From: an uncultured SAR86 cluster bacterium
GTDB taxonomy: Bacteria; Pseudomonadota; Gammaproteobacteria; Magnimaribacterales; D2472
Direction of reading: 5' to 3'
DNA length: 53,016 nt
Assembly (NCBI GenBank): GCA_902515155.1
Contig: CABXTT010000005.1
Location: 1 to 53,016 of the forward strand
A model generated the notes under the pieces. It had not been told where the DNA came from, made no database searches, and worked only from the letters and a program-made list of their open reading frames with translations. A program made the position numbers and the translations under genes. This document shows, piece by piece, positions 18,592 through 28,535 of the stretch (position 1 is the stretch's first letter; each line of letters starts with the position of its first letter).

Positions 18592-19131
18592 ATGGCAAAT
18601 TTCATTAATCTACTCACATTTTCAAGAATATTTCTTGCAGCTGTAATATTTCTCTTACTTATGTCATCAGATAGCTACGCAATGGCACTCATTTTATTTT
18701 TTGTAGCTGGTATTACTGATTACTTTGATGGATATCTTGCTAGAAAACATAATGCAGTTTCTAAGTTGGGTGAGATTTTAGATCCTATTGCTGACAAAAT
18801 TTTAATTCTTTTTTTATTGTTTGCCTTAGCAATCAATTTATCAAGTTACTCGATAGGCTTTATTGGAGCATTAATTATCACCAGAGAAATTTGGGTAGGT
18901 GCTCTTAGGGACATGAATGCTAGAGATGGTAGAAGTGATGCAACTAAAGTAACCTTTCTTGCAAAAATAAAAACTACAATTCAGCTATTTACGATCTCTA
19001 TTTATCTTTTAGGTCTAGCAATCAACAATATGTTGATAATAGTTATGGGAGATATTTTTTTATTTATTTCATTATTTATAACTTTATATACTGGCTTTCT
19101 TTATACGCTAAGTTCTTTTAAACCTAGATAA
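18592..19131 (+). CDS. pgsA: CDP-diacylglycerol-glycerol-3-phosphate 3-phosphatidyltransferase
   Basis: A 179-residue integral membrane CDP-alcohol phosphotransferase. It contains the complete D-x2-DG-x2-AR-x8-G-x3-D-x3-D motif starting at DYFDGYLAR near residue 42 and ending LDPIADK. About four to five hydrophobic segments are visible. It makes phosphatidylglycerol phosphate, the committed step to phosphatidylglycerol and cardiolipin. The uvrC-pgsA neighbourhood supports pgsA rather than pssA. Confidence 0.94.
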   Translation: MANFINLLTFSRIFLAAVIFLLLMSSDSYAMALILFFVAGITDYFDGYLARKHNAVSKLGEILDPIADKILILFLLFALAINLSSYSIGFIGALIITREIWVGALRDMNARDGRSDATKVTFLAKIKTTIQLFTISIYLLGLAINNMLIIVMGDIFLFISLFITLYTGFLYTLSSFKPR

Positions 19132-19141
19132 CTTATTAAAA

Positions 19142-19912
19142 ATGAAAATAGTAATTGTTAGCGGTGGTTTTGATCCAATTCATTCTGGTCATATTGAGTA
19201 TTTTAAATCTGCAAAAGAATATGGAGATAAGCTTTTAGTTGCATTAAATAGCGATAATTGGCTTGAAAAGAAAAAAGGAAAGTTTTTTATGTCTTTTAAA
19301 GAAAGAAAGGCAATAGTTAATTCTATTCGATATGTAGATAAAGTTATTGATTTTGAAGATGATAAAAAGGGATCTTGTATAAATGCTTTAGAAAAAATAA
19401 AAGAACAATATCCTAATGATGAATTAATTTTTGCAAATGGTGGTGATAGAAACAATAAAAATATTCCTGAAATGTCAGTATCAGGTATTAGTTTTGTTTT
19501 TTCTGTAGGAGGAGACAACAAAATTAATTCATCATCATTGATTTTAAGTAAATGGCAGAATTACTTTGAAGAAAGACAATGGGGTGCTTTTTTTAATTTA
19601 TTCCAAACTCAAAACATAAAAGTAAAAGAGCTTATTGTAAGTCCGGGAAAGGCTATGAGCTTCCAAAGACATTTTAAAAGAAATGAAATATGGCTAATCA
19701 GTGAAGGTTCATGCGAGGTTTCATATGCAAATAAAAATTCAATTAAATCAGTTAGTAAAATAATATTAAATCAATTTGATCACTATATAGTTCCAATTGA
19801 GAATTGGCATCAAATTAGCAACCCATTCAAGAAAAAAGTTCATATAATCGAAATTCAATATGGTGAAGAGTGTATTGAGGAAGATATTGAAAGGATCAAT
19901 AATCTATCTTAA
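19142..19912 (+). CDS. Cytidylyltransferase-like / cupin fusion protein
   Basis: A 256-residue two-domain protein. Residues 1-135 form a nucleotidyltransferase of the HIGH superfamily: GGFDPIHSGHIEYF at 8-21 carries the HxGH motif, followed by NSDNWLEKKKG and a late SSSLILSKW. Residues about 150-240 look like a cupin similar to the C-terminal part of mannose-6-phosphate isomerase/GMP enzymes (SPGKAMSFQRHFKRNEIWLI, then QFDHYIVPIENWHQI). The pairing suggests activation or modification of a phosphorylated sugar or polyol, but the substrate cannot be told. It ends the housekeeping block 50 bp before tRNA-Cys and could serve the polysaccharide locus beyond the tRNAs. Confidence 0.75.
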   Translation: MKIVIVSGGFDPIHSGHIEYFKSAKEYGDKLLVALNSDNWLEKKKGKFFMSFKERKAIVNSIRYVDKVIDFEDDKKGSCINALEKIKEQYPNDELIFANGGDRNNKNIPEMSVSGISFVFSVGGDNKINSSSLILSKWQNYFEERQWGAFFNLFQTQNIKVKELIVSPGKAMSFQRHFKRNEIWLISEGSCEVSYANKNSIKSVSKIILNQFDHYIVPIENWHQISNPFKKKVHIIEIQYGEECIEEDIERINNLS

Positions 19913-19917
19913 ATCTT

Positions 19918-19945
19918 TTTACTTTCCTTGATAGATGTATACAAT
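19918..19945 (+). promoter_or_regulatory. Possible promoter for tRNA-Cys
   Basis: TTTACT (19918-19923), 16-bp spacer, TACAAT (19940-19945). A start near 19952 would lie about 10 bp before the mature tRNA 5' end. Confidence 0.4.
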
Positions 19946-19961
19946 ACGAGGAGTTTTATTT

Positions 19962-20035
19962 GGCTGGATGGCAGAGTGGTTATGCAGCGGCCTGCAAAGC
20001 CGTTTACGCCGGTTCGATTCCGGCTTCAGCCTCCA
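19962..20035 (+). tRNA. trnC: tRNA-Cys (anticodon GCA)
   Basis: A 74-nt tRNA with encoded CCA. The acceptor GGCTGGA pairs with TTCAGCC (one G-T pair), discriminator T, CCA at 20033-20035. The anticodon loop is CTGCAAA at 19992-19998 with GCA at 19994-19996, closed by a 5-bp stem, and the T arm has GCCGG-TTCGATT-CCGGC. All features fit cysteine tRNA. Confidence 0.97.
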
Positions 20036-20072
20036 TGCCCTTAATATTAATTGTTAAAAAAAAATAAATTAA

Positions 20073-20101
20073 CTAACAAAAATCTAAGAGCAAAGTATAA
20101 T
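20073..20101 (+). promoter_or_regulatory. Possible promoter for tRNA-Leu and perhaps the polysaccharide cluster
   Basis: CTAACA (20073-20078, 4/6), 17-bp spacer, consensus TATAAT (20096-20101), about 50 bp before tRNA-Leu. No terminator is evident between tRNA-Leu and wzz, so readthrough into the cluster is possible. Confidence 0.4.
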
Positions 20102-20156
20102 GTTCATATTGAATTAAAGAATAATAATAAATTTTAAAGGAGATTATTAGATCTTA

Positions 20157-20243
20157 GCCCGGGTGGTGGAATTGGTAGACACAAGGGACTTAAAATCCCT
20201 CGCTAGAAATAGCGTGCCGGTTCAAGTCCGGCTCCGGGTACCA
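20157..20243 (+). tRNA. trnL: tRNA-Leu (anticodon TAA)
   Basis: An 87-nt class II tRNA with encoded CCA at 20241-20243. The acceptor GCCCGGG pairs with TCCGGGT including a G-T first pair, as in the E. coli UAA isoacceptor. The anticodon loop CTTAAAA has TAA at 20191-20193, the variable arm is CGCTAGAAATAGCG, and the T loop is TTCAAGT. It lies 45 bp before the first polysaccharide gene. Confidence 0.97.
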
Positions 20244-20288
20244 TTTTATAGGTACTAATTTATTTCCATATGAGAGGTATAAAGGTTT

Positions 20289-21212
20289 ATGGATATAAAT
20301 AACAAAAATGATGGTATTGATCTTTTAGAAATCTTTAGTGTTATTTGGAGCTTTAAATTTACTATAGCTTCAGTAATATCTGTATTCTCAATAGTAGCAA
20401 TTTTGTATTCAATTTCTTTAACAAATGTTTATACATCATCTGCATTACTTCAAGTTAATGATTCTGATGAAAAAAATAGTCTATCTTCACTAAATTCACA
20501 ATTTGGTGGCATTGCCTCAATCGCAGGCGTTTCACTGCCATCTGGAGCTTCAAAAAAGTCTGATTATGCTATTGAAACAATCAAATCGAGAGATTTTTTA
20601 AAACACTTGCTAGAGTTTGAAGGAATCACTGAAAATCTATTCGCTGCAAAATCATTTGATAGAACATCAAAAAAAATACTTCATGATGCTGATTTATTTG
20701 ATTCAAATTCAGGTAAATGGATAAGAGAAGCCCCTATTGGAAGAAATAAGGAACCTTCTTATTTAGAGATATATCCAGTTTATAGTGAGTTATTAAACAT
20801 TAGCATTGATAGTGAAACTAATTTTATAAGTATATCGTTCACTCATCTATCTCCTTTTTTTGCTGAAGAATTTTTAAATTTAGTTATTAAAGAATTAAAT
20901 ACGGTCTCAAAACTCAGAGACTTAGAAGAATCTACTCTGGCTTTGGGTTTTCTTCAAAATCAACTGGCTAAGGTTCAACAAACAGATATTCGTAAATCAC
21001 TCAATACCTTAATCGAGACACAATTAAAGACTAAAATGTTTGCTAATATCCGGAAAGATTATTTAGTTTCATCTATTGACTCATCTTTTGTACCCGAGAC
21101 AAAATCATATCCAAGTCGATTAATTATTTGTTTGTTAGGAGCCTTTTTAGGAATGATTGTTTCCATTCTATATGTTCTTTTAAGACATTACACATTCCAA
21201 AAGTCTTTATAA
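20289..21212 (+). CDS. Wzz-type polysaccharide chain-length determinant
   Basis: A 307-residue inner-membrane protein with one membrane helix near residues 24-45 and another near 277-298, flanking a periplasmic domain. This is the layout of Wzz/PCP proteins that set the length of polymers made by Wzy. The N-terminal [16 protein letters not shown] matches the Wzz N-terminus; [10 protein letters not shown] after the first helix is also seen in the family. No kinase domain is fused, so it is the short O-antigen type. AAAGG lies just before the ATG as a ribosome-binding site. It opens the polysaccharide cluster. Confidence 0.88.
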   Translation: MDINNKNDGIDLLEIFSVIWSFKFTIASVISVFSIVAILYSISLTNVYTSSALLQVNDSDEKNSLSSLNSQFGGIASIAGVSLPSGASKKSDYAIETIKSRDFLKHLLEFEGITENLFAAKSFDRTSKKILHDADLFDSNSGKWIREAPIGRNKEPSYLEIYPVYSELLNISIDSETNFISISFTHLSPFFAEEFLNLVIKELNTVSKLRDLEESTLALGFLQNQLAKVQQTDIRKSLNTLIETQLKTKMFANIRKDYLVSSIDSSFVPETKSYPSRLIICLLGAFLGMIVSILYVLLRHYTFQKSL

Positions 21213-21223
21213 TTACAGATAAT

Positions 21224-22528
21224 ATGAATAAGATTTCAAAGCTAAATTTACTTTTAGAGTCTGAAGAAATAAAAATATGTATTATAGGACTTGGTTATGT
21301 TGGTCTTCCTCTAGCAGTAGAATTTGGTAAAAAATATGAAACGATTGGTTTTGATATCAATATATCCAGACTTAATGATTTGAAAAAAGGTATAGACTCT
21401 ACTTTAGAGTTGAATACTGATCAGATATTGAGTTCTAGCAAACTTTCATTTACAAATAATAAGGAAGAAATTATTTCTTCTGATATTTATATTGTTACAG
21501 TTCCAACTCCTATCAATAAAGATAAAAAACCTAATTTAACCCCTTTAATAATGGCAAGTGAAGTGATTGGTAGTGTTATTGAAGAAGGAAATATAGTTAT
21601 TTACGAGTCAACAGTTTACCCAGGAGCAACCGAAGAGGACTGCATTCCCATAATTGAAAAGTTTTCAAATCTATCTTTTAACAAAGATTTTTTTGCAGGA
21701 TATAGTCCAGAAAGAATTAATCCTGGTGATAAGGAGCATACACTTACCAATATACTGAAAGTTACATCTGGTTCTACAAAAGAAGTTGCTCATTTAGTTG
21801 ATAAGCTATACAAATCAATTATTACTGCTGGAACTTTCATGGCTTCTTCTATTAAAGTAGCTGAGGCTGCAAAGGTTATAGAAAATACCCAAAGAGATGT
21901 AAATATAGGATTAATCAACGAACTCTCGCGCATTTTTAATATTTTAGAAATTGATACCGAAGAGGTGCTGAAAGCAGCAGGAACAAAATGGAATTTTCTA
22001 AATTTTAGACCAGGCCTGGTTGGAGGACATTGCATAGGAGTAGATCCATACTACCTTACTCATAAATCTGAATCTTTAGGATTCAATCCAGAAATGATTC
22101 TTGCAGGAAGAAGAATTAATGATTCAATGGGCCATAATGTTGCTAACCATCTTATAAAAAAAATGCTCTCCAGAGAAATAAAAATAAAATATTCAAAAGT
22201 TTTAGTTATGGGCTTTGCTTTCAAAGAAAATTGTCCAGATGTTAGAAATACAAAAGTAATTGATGTTATTAACGAACTTAATTCACACGATGTAGATGTT
22301 GACTGTTTTGATCCATGGGTCGATTATGAAGAGGCATTAAATGAATACAATATAAATCTTATAAGTAATATTAAAGAGGCATCATATGATGCAATTATTA
22401 TTGCTGTAGCACATGACCAATTTAAAGATTTAGGATCTAAAGTTATTAGATCCTATACTAGAAAAAAAGGAATTATATTTGATTTGAAATACATTTTTCC
22501 TGCCTCCGACACAGATCTTCGTATTTAA
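21224..22528 (+). CDS. tviB: UDP-N-acetylgalactosamine/glucosamine 6-dehydrogenase, TviB/WbpO type
   Basis: A 434-residue UDP-sugar dehydrogenase. It has [20 protein letters not shown] at the N-terminus, [16 protein letters not shown] near residue 128, and the catalytic Cys270 in [15 protein letters not shown]. This variant follows the TviB/WbpO subfamily, which oxidises UDP-GalNAc or UDP-GlcNAc to the uronic acid. The ATG at 21224 is chosen: an upstream in-frame extension runs inside wzz and has no family match. The neighbouring TviC/WbpP-like epimerase makes UDP-GalNAcA the likely product. Confidence 0.88.
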   Translation: MNKISKLNLLLESEEIKICIIGLGYVGLPLAVEFGKKYETIGFDINISRLNDLKKGIDSTLELNTDQILSSSKLSFTNNKEEIISSDIYIVTVPTPINKDKKPNLTPLIMASEVIGSVIEEGNIVIYESTVYPGATEEDCIPIIEKFSNLSFNKDFFAGYSPERINPGDKEHTLTNILKVTSGSTKEVAHLVDKLYKSIITAGTFMASSIKVAEAAKVIENTQRDVNIGLINELSRIFNILEIDTEEVLKAAGTKWNFLNFRPGLVGGHCIGVDPYYLTHKSESLGFNPEMILAGRRINDSMGHNVANHLIKKMLSREIKIKYSKVLVMGFAFKENCPDVRNTKVIDVINELNSHDVDVDCFDPWVDYEEALNEYNINLISNIKEASYDAIIIAVAHDQFKDLGSKVIRSYTRKKGIIFDLKYIFPASDTDLRI

Positions 22529-22544
22529 ATTATAATTTTAAGAT

Positions 22545-23567
22545 ATGCAATTCAACAAAATCAAGAAAGAATTAAAGTCATCTCAACATACGTGGTTAAT
22601 AACTGGAGTAGCTGGCTTCATCGGCTCAAATTTGCTAGAGGAATTACTTCAACTTGATCAGATCATAATTGGCGTAGATAATTTTTCAACTGGTCGTGAA
22701 GACAATTTAAAAGAAGTTGAGAGTATTGTATCTTCTGATCAGTGGAGGAATTTCAAATTTTATCAAGGAGACATTACAAACTTTAATGATTGTAATGAAG
22801 TATGCAAAAATGTAGATTATGTTCTTCATCAAGCAGCGCTTGGTTCTGTGCCGAGATCTATAAAAGATCCAATAGCCACAAATGCTTCTAATATTTCAGG
22901 TTTCCTTAATATACTTCAAGCTGCAAAAAATAATAATGTAAAAAGCTTTACATATGCTGCAAGCAGCTCTACTTATGGAGATCACATGGACCTACCTAAA
23001 ATTGAAGAAAATATAGGAAGACCATTATCACCCTATGCATTAACGAAATATGTTAACGAGTTGTATTCAGAGGTTTTTGCTAGAGCATATGGCTTTAAGT
23101 CTATTGGGTTAAGGTATTTCAACGTTTATGGGAAACGACAAGATCCTAATGGTGCATATGCTGCAGTGATTCCTAAATGGACAACTTCTATGATAAAAAA
23201 CAAAGATGTATATATAAATGGTGATGGGGAGACAAGTCGCGATTTTTGTTTTGTTGAAAACGCTGTTCAGGCTAACATACTTGCAGCTTTAGCTAAAGAA
23301 AGTGCTAAGAATAATGTATACAATATTGCTGTTGGTGATAGAACTTCATTAATAGAGCTATATAAGCTTATCAAAGAATCTTTATCCTTAAATAAAGTAG
23401 ATGTAAAAAATAAACCAATTTTCAGAGATTTTCGCGATGGAGATGTAAAGCACTCTCAAGCAAGTATTGAAAAGGCAAAAAACAATTTAGGATATGAACC
23501 TAAGTTTAATATTGCTGAAGGTATTGCTAAGGCTATGCCATGGTATATCAAAGCAAGTAAGCTATAA
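22545..23567 (+). CDS. tviC: UDP-N-acetylglucosamine 4-epimerase, TviC/WbpP type
   Basis: A 340-residue extended SDR. It has [19 protein letters not shown] near residue 18, [10 protein letters not shown] near 45, [12 protein letters not shown] near 98, and the catalytic SSTYG and YALTK near 143 and 165. The VPRSI segment and overall N-terminus are those of WbpP/TviC, which interconvert UDP-GlcNAc and UDP-GalNAc. Together with the dehydrogenase just upstream it should supply UDP-GalNAcA, as in P. aeruginosa O6 (wbpO/wbpP) and the Vi antigen. Confidence 0.88.
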   Translation: MQFNKIKKELKSSQHTWLITGVAGFIGSNLLEELLQLDQIIIGVDNFSTGREDNLKEVESIVSSDQWRNFKFYQGDITNFNDCNEVCKNVDYVLHQAALGSVPRSIKDPIATNASNISGFLNILQAAKNNNVKSFTYAASSSTYGDHMDLPKIEENIGRPLSPYALTKYVNELYSEVFARAYGFKSIGLRYFNVYGKRQDPNGAYAAVIPKWTTSMIKNKDVYINGDGETSRDFCFVENAVQANILAALAKESAKNNVYNIAVGDRTSLIELYKLIKESLSLNKVDVKNKPIFRDFRDGDVKHSQASIEKAKNNLGYEPKFNIAEGIAKAMPWYIKASKL

Positions 23568-23568
23568 A

Positions 23569-24639
23569 ATGGGTATGAAAATATTAGTAACAGGTGGAGC
23601 TGGTTTTATCGGATCAGCGCTGATTAGATATATTATCAAAAATACTGAAGATAGCGTTATTAATGTTGACAAACTCACTTATGCAGGAAATCTCAAAAAT
23701 CTAGAATCAATTTCTTCATCAAAAAGATATAATTTTGAAAAGATTGATATTTGTAATCAAAAAATGCTTGCGGAAGCCTTTTTTAAATTTAAACCTGATG
23801 CAGTCATGCACCTTGCAGCAGAAAGTCACGTAGATAGATCTATTACTGGACCAGATAATTTTATATCAACAAACATTGTTGGAACATATAATCTCTTGGA
23901 AGTGTCGAGAATGTATTATAAAGATATCAAAAATTTAGCAAAAAAAAATCAATTTAAATTTCATCACATAAGTACTGACGAGGTTTACGGTGATCTTTCA
24001 ATATCAGACCCGCCTTTTGATGAGAATAGTCCATATAAGCCTAGCTCACCATATTCAGCATCAAAAGCAAGCTCTGATCATCTTGTAAGATCCTGGTATA
24101 GAACTTTTGGATTGCCAATAATAGTATCAAACTGTAGTAATAATTATGGACCATTTCATTATCCTGAAAAATTAATTCCTCAAACAATTCTTAACGCAGT
24201 TATGGGTAAAGATATTCCGATTTATGGAGATGGTTCTCAAATAAGAGATTGGTTATTTGTTGATGATCATGCTGAGGCTTTATTTATTCTTGTTAAAAAA
24301 GGTGTTGTAGGTGATACCTACAACATAGGTGCTAACAATGAAATAAAAAATATTGATGTTGTAAAAACTATTTGTAAAAAATTAGATAACATTTATCCAA
24401 TTAGCATTAATCCTAATCTTAAAAATAAAAAATTAAAGATTAATTCATATGAAAAATTGATAAAATTTGTAAAGGATAGGCCTGGTCATGATCTAAGATA
24501 TGCACTTGATTCCTCCAAGCTAAAAAAAGAATTTCACTGGAAGCCCAAAAGAAGCTTTGATGAGCAAATTGATAAGACTATAAAATGGTATTTAGATAAT
24601 TTGGAATGGGCTGCCAGTAACAGCGATAACCATTTATGA
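23569..24639 (+). CDS. rmlB: dTDP-glucose 4,6-dehydratase
   Basis: A 356-residue extended SDR of the RmlB/RffG family. It has [19 protein letters not shown] at the N-terminus, [13 protein letters not shown] near residue 38, [12 protein letters not shown] near 82, the catalytic STDEVYGDL near 130, [14 protein letters not shown] near 160 and NCSNNYGP near 188. It makes dTDP-4-keto-6-deoxyglucose, the branch point for the dTDP-sugars in this cluster. The start could be ATG 23569 or ATG 23575; the latter gives the common MKILVTGG start. It ends overlapping the ABC transporter by 4 bp (ATGA). Confidence 0.94.
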   Translation: MGMKILVTGGAGFIGSALIRYIIKNTEDSVINVDKLTYAGNLKNLESISSSKRYNFEKIDICNQKMLAEAFFKFKPDAVMHLAAESHVDRSITGPDNFISTNIVGTYNLLEVSRMYYKDIKNLAKKNQFKFHHISTDEVYGDLSISDPPFDENSPYKPSSPYSASKASSDHLVRSWYRTFGLPIIVSNCSNNYGPFHYPEKLIPQTILNAVMGKDIPIYGDGSQIRDWLFVDDHAEALFILVKKGVVGDTYNIGANNEIKNIDVVKTICKKLDNIYPISINPNLKNKKLKINSYEKLIKFVKDRPGHDLRYALDSSKLKKEFHWKPKRSFDEQIDKTIKWYLDNLEWAASNSDNHL

Positions 24640-26423
24640 AATCACAACTAACTTTAATCATAAAGGTCATATTGCACCTTTCAAAAAAACTAAAAATTCA
24701 ATACTCTTTGCTAGTTTTTTTTATGATTTTAAGTTCAATTGCAGATGTAATTAGTATCGGTGCAGTATTACCATTTTTAGCTGCAATAACTTCACCTGAT
24801 ATTATCTTTGACAATGATTTTGCTAAAGAATTTTTTCAATATTTTGGTTATACAAAAGCTGATGAGCTTATTGCTCCATTAACAATATTTTTTATTTTTG
24901 CTGTTGCTCTTTCTGGTTTATTTAGAGTCCTTCAATTCGTTCTTAATGCAAGAATTTCTCATATCTCAGGTGCATATATTGGTGTGAAAGTATTTAAAAA
25001 AGCTCTTGCACAAGATTATATAGATCATAAGTTAGGAAGAAGTAATGAAATAAAAACTATTATTGCCACAAAAATTGAAGAATTAATTATCAGAACTTTA
25101 CAACCCTTACTTCAAATAACCACCTCAATAATGTTGGTAATATTTATTATATCTTTTCTTATGGTGCTGAATCCTAAACTAATCACAATTACCTCAATCT
25201 CTTTGGTTTCAGTATATTTAATAATTTCGGGTATTTGTTACAAGCTACTTGAAAGAGATAGTAATAATATTGCTTCTAAAAGAATTTCTATTTTAAAAAT
25301 TGCAAGCGAAGGCTTTTCAAATATAAAAAATGTCATCATAGATAAGCTATATAAGAAATATGAAGATGAATATGAGAAAGCTGAATATAGTCTAAGAGAA
25401 TCACAAATAAGCATTCTAGTTCTTGCAAATATTCCAAGATATTTTATTGAGGCATTTAGTATCATAGCTATCGCAGCAATCGCATTTTTTTATAGTTCAA
25501 ATAGCTCATCTTTTATAGTGATTGCTACACTGGGGACTCTTGCCATGGCTGGCCAAAGGTTATTGCCTGCATTTCAACAAATATATGGAAGTTGGGCAAC
25601 CATAGTTGGGAATTCAGCTGCAGTTAATGATATTTTGAAGTTATTAGAGCTCAAGGATAAAAAAGTTTTTGAAAAAAAAGATTTTATTTTTGAAAGTGAG
25701 ATAATACTCAACGATATTACTTTTAATTATCCCGGATCTGAGATTGATACATTAAGTAACATTGAAATTAAAATTCCAAAAAATTCTTTTATAGGTATTG
25801 TTGGAACAACTGGTAGCGGAAAAACTACACTTCTAGATTTAATTTTAGGTTTATTAGTTTCAAATAAAGGAAAATTATCTTTTGATGGACTAAATATTGA
25901 TGAAGAAGAAAAATTACAAGCATATCAATCAATTATCTCACATGTACCTCAAGAGGTTTTTTTACAAGATTGCTCAATTCAAGAGAACATCACCCAAAAC
26001 TCTAACATGGAGGCTTTCGATGAAGAATTATTAATTAATGCTGCTAAGGATGCGTTAATTTTTGATTATATCCAAGAACAACCAGAAAAATTTATGGCTT
26101 TTGTTGGAGAAAATGGCTCAAATCTTTCTGGTGGACAAAAACAAAGAATAGGAATTGCTAGAGCGCTCTATAAAAAAGCAAATATTATTGTTCTCGATGA
26201 GGCCACTAGCGCACTCGATAATTTTACTGAAAGGAAAATAATTAATAATATCCTCCAAGATCCAAGTAGAACTGTAATAATGGTTTCGCATAGCACTGAA
26301 TCAATAAAGGAATGCGACACAATTTATGAAATTGAAAATGGAAAGATAAAAAACTTTGGAAGCTTTAAAGACCTGCTAGAAACAAGTAAATCTTTTAGAG
26401 AGCTTGCAGCCTCAGATAATTAA
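24636..26423 (+). CDS. ABC-type lipid-linked oligosaccharide flippase, PglK-like
   Basis: A 595-residue ABC half-transporter: an N-terminal membrane domain with about six helices (residues 20-330), then a nucleotide-binding domain with Walker [10 protein letters not shown] near 390, signature LSGGQKQR near 496 and Walker [13 protein letters not shown] near 518. The membrane domain ([18 protein letters not shown] near residue 30) resembles PglK-type flippases more than MsbA. PglK moves undecaprenyl-linked oligosaccharides to the periplasm. No MATE-type Wzx was found in the cluster, so this is the best candidate flippase. Confidence 0.85.
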   Translation: MKSQLTLIIKVILHLSKKLKIQYSLLVFFMILSSIADVISIGAVLPFLAAITSPDIIFDNDFAKEFFQYFGYTKADELIAPLTIFFIFAVALSGLFRVLQFVLNARISHISGAYIGVKVFKKALAQDYIDHKLGRSNEIKTIIATKIEELIIRTLQPLLQITTSIMLVIFIISFLMVLNPKLITITSISLVSVYLIISGICYKLLERDSNNIASKRISILKIASEGFSNIKNVIIDKLYKKYEDEYEKAEYSLRESQISILVLANIPRYFIEAFSIIAIAAIAFFYSSNSSSFIVIATLGTLAMAGQRLLPAFQQIYGSWATIVGNSAAVNDILKLLELKDKKVFEKKDFIFESEIILNDITFNYPGSEIDTLSNIEIKIPKNSFIGIVGTTGSGKTTLLDLILGLLVSNKGKLSFDGLNIDEEEKLQAYQSIISHVPQEVFLQDCSIQENITQNSNMEAFDEELLINAAKDALIFDYIQEQPEKFMAFVGENGSNLSGGQKQRIGIARALYKKANIIVLDEATSALDNFTERKIINNILQDPSRTVIMVSHSTESIKECDTIYEIENGKIKNFGSFKDLLETSKSFRELAASDN

Positions 26424-26424
26424 C

Positions 26425-27642
26425 ATGAGCAATAAAATGCATACTGATATTTGTATAATAGGAGCTGGTATGGTTGGTCTATCTCTGGCCAATCAAATTA
26501 CTGAAAGATTTCCAAATTTGTCTATAACGATCGTTGAAAAAGAAAATAAAATTGGAAAACATACATCAGGAAGAAATAGCGGAGTTCTTCATGCAGGTAT
26601 TTATTATGAACCAGGAAGTATCAAAGCAAAAGTTTGTGTTGAAGGAGCTCAGCGATTAAAAAACTGGTGTAAAGAAAATAACATTTCAATTTTAGACTGC
26701 GGAAAAGTAATAACGCCTCAAAAGGTTGAATTAGATAATCAAATTGACGAACTTTATAAAAGAGGAATTTCAAATGGCGCTAAAGTAGAAATAATAGATG
26801 AAAATCAATTTAATTCTATAGTGCCTGATGGCTTTACAAGCACTGGAAGAGCGCTATGGAGTCCCTCAACCTCTGTTGTAAATCCAAAAGAAGTAATAAA
26901 TAGACTTAAAGATATTTTGAGCAAAAAAGGTGTCAAGTTTATTTTCTTTGAGAATGACTGGGCTAAAAGTACAAACAATAAACAAATTAATTTATCTAAT
27001 AAAGCTCAACTTAATTATGATTTTTTATTCAATTGTGCAGGACTTCAATCAGATATAGTTGCAAAAAGATTTGGAGTTGGAAAAGACTTTACTATGCTCC
27101 CATTTAAAGGAAGCTATTGGGAATTAAAAGAAAATTCACCCCTAAATGTTTCTACAAACCTTTATCCTGTTCCTGATCTAGAATTTCCTTTTCTAGGTGT
27201 TCATGCTACACCAGGTTTTGGCGGAAAGATTTATTTAGGACCAACAGCAACTCCAGCTTTTGGAAGAGAAAATTATGATGGATTAAAGAATCTTGATATA
27301 AATACATCATTATCGTTTGCAATTCATATGACTAATCAGTTTTTTATTAGTAAAACAATGAGAAACTATATATTAAATCAGGCTTTTGAATGGTTGCCTC
27401 ATAAGTTTATTGATGCTGCTAGATTAATTTTACCTAAGATTAAACTCGAGCATATTAAAAAAAGTCCTAAAGTTGGCATAAGACCTCAATTGTATGACCT
27501 TAGAAATAAAACTCTAGTCCAAGATTTTTTAATTATTGAAACAGAAGGCTCATCTCATATCATAAATGCTATTTCCCCAGCATTCACAGCAAGTTTTGCC
27601 TTTGCCGATAGAATAATAGATAATTGCACCTACTTTAAATAA
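26425..27642 (+). CDS. L-2-hydroxyglutarate oxidase-like FAD oxidoreductase
   Basis: A 405-residue FAD-dependent oxidoreductase of the DAO fold. It has DICIIGAGMVGLSLANQI at the N-terminus, an E at the end of the second strand (VEKENKIG), and HTSGRNSGVLHAGIYYEPGS near residue 48, a close match to the L-2-hydroxyglutarate oxidase LhgO family. ATG 26425 is chosen over an upstream TTG inside the ABC gene. The family oxidises 2-hydroxyglutarate; what it does inside a polysaccharide cluster is unclear. It might act on a sugar-linked hydroxy acid or have simply been captured. Confidence 0.82.
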   Translation: MSNKMHTDICIIGAGMVGLSLANQITERFPNLSITIVEKENKIGKHTSGRNSGVLHAGIYYEPGSIKAKVCVEGAQRLKNWCKENNISILDCGKVITPQKVELDNQIDELYKRGISNGAKVEIIDENQFNSIVPDGFTSTGRALWSPSTSVVNPKEVINRLKDILSKKGVKFIFFENDWAKSTNNKQINLSNKAQLNYDFLFNCAGLQSDIVAKRFGVGKDFTMLPFKGSYWELKENSPLNVSTNLYPVPDLEFPFLGVHATPGFGGKIYLGPTATPAFGRENYDGLKNLDINTSLSFAIHMTNQFFISKTMRNYILNQAFEWLPHKFIDAARLILPKIKLEHIKKSPKVGIRPQLYDLRNKTLVQDFLIIETEGSSHIINAISPAFTASFAFADRIIDNCTYFK

Positions 27643-27671
27643 GCTTACTTTAAAAACATACAGGTTATCAA

Positions 27672-28535
27672 ATGAAAGGGATTGTTGTCGCAGGCGGGCT
27701 CGGAAGTAGACTTTATCCAGTAACCGCCGTATTCTCAAAACATCTTCTACCTATTTATGATAAACCTATGATTTATTATCCATTGTCAGTTTTGATGCTG
27801 GCTAATATAAGAGAAATCCTTATCATTTGTACTCAAAATGATTTACCGCTTTATAAAAACCTACTAGGTGATGGTTCTAGATTTGGAATATCTTTAACTT
27901 ATATGGTTCAAGAAAAACCAGCTGGAATTCCACAAGCACTTATTATTGGTGAAAAATTTATTGGAAAAGATACAGTTTGTATGATTCTTGGCGATAATAT
28001 TTTTTATGGACATGACTTTTCAACTTATTTACAAGATGCAAGTCAACTTAAAGATGGGGCGCTTACTTTTGGTTATCAGGTAAAGGACCCATCAAGATTT
28101 GGAGTAATAAATTTTGATAATCAAGGTAATGTAATTGAAATTGAAGAAAAACCATCAAAACCAAAGTCTAATATTGCAGTAACTGGACTTTATTTTTATG
28201 ACAATGATTGCGTTAATATCTCTAAAACACTTAAGCCATCAAAGAGAGGCGAGCTCGAGATTACAGATCTAAATAAAACTTATTTGAGGGAGAATAAATT
28301 AGATTGCAAAATTTTAGGTAGAGGATTTTCATGGTTAGATACAGGAACTCATGAATCTCTCTTACTGGCAAGTCAATTTGTTCAAATAATTGAGGAAAGG
28401 ACTGGTACAAAGATAGCATGTCTTGAAGAGATAGCGCTCAACAATAAATGGATATCAATGAGTGAAATTAGAAGAAATAATAAAGATTTTGTAAGTGGAA
28501 ATTATTATAATTATCTTAAGGAGCTTACCAAATGA
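27672..28535 (+). CDS. rmlA: Glucose-1-phosphate thymidylyltransferase
   Basis: A 287-residue nucleotidyltransferase. The N-terminus GIVVAGGLGSRLYPVT is the NTP-binding signature with Ser in place of the usual Thr of GTRL. KHLLPIYDKPMIYYPLS, QEKPAGIPQA, LGDNIFYG and VIEIEEKPSKPKS follow in RmlA order, and WLDTGTHESLL is near residue 222. It makes dTDP-glucose for RmlB (upstream, 3 kb away). It overlaps the next gene by 4 bp (ATGA). Confidence 0.95.
   Translation: MKGIVVAGGLGSRLYPVTAVFSKHLLPIYDKPMIYYPLSVLMLANIREILIICTQNDLPLYKNLLGDGSRFGISLTYMVQEKPAGIPQALIIGEKFIGKDTVCMILGDNIFYGHDFSTYLQDASQLKDGALTFGYQVKDPSRFGVINFDNQGNVIEIEEKPSKPKSNIAVTGLYFYDNDCVNISKTLKPSKRGELEITDLNKTYLRENKLDCKILGRGFSWLDTGTHESLLLASQFVQIIEERTGTKIACLEEIALNNKWISMSEIRRNNKDFVSGNYYNYLKELTK

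Noticed and set aside
20219-20243. tRNA-Leu 3' end as an integrase attachment site with a distal repeat
   Set aside because: No second copy of the tRNA 3' end was noticed near 49.8-50.2 kb and no integrase gene is present; the island idea rests on location only.
20036-20288. JUMPstart/ops element (GGCGGTAG-type) before the polysaccharide cluster
   Set aside because: Searched by eye across the leader; no match, so RfaH-type control is not supported.
21128-21223. In-frame N-terminal extension of the tviB-like gene
   Set aside because: Overlaps the end of wzz in another frame and has no family similarity; ATG 21224 gives the normal N-terminus.
23494-23568. In-frame N-terminal extension of rmlB
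   Set aside because: Lies within the tviC end; RmlB proteins begin at MKILVTGG, so the start is 23569 or 23575.
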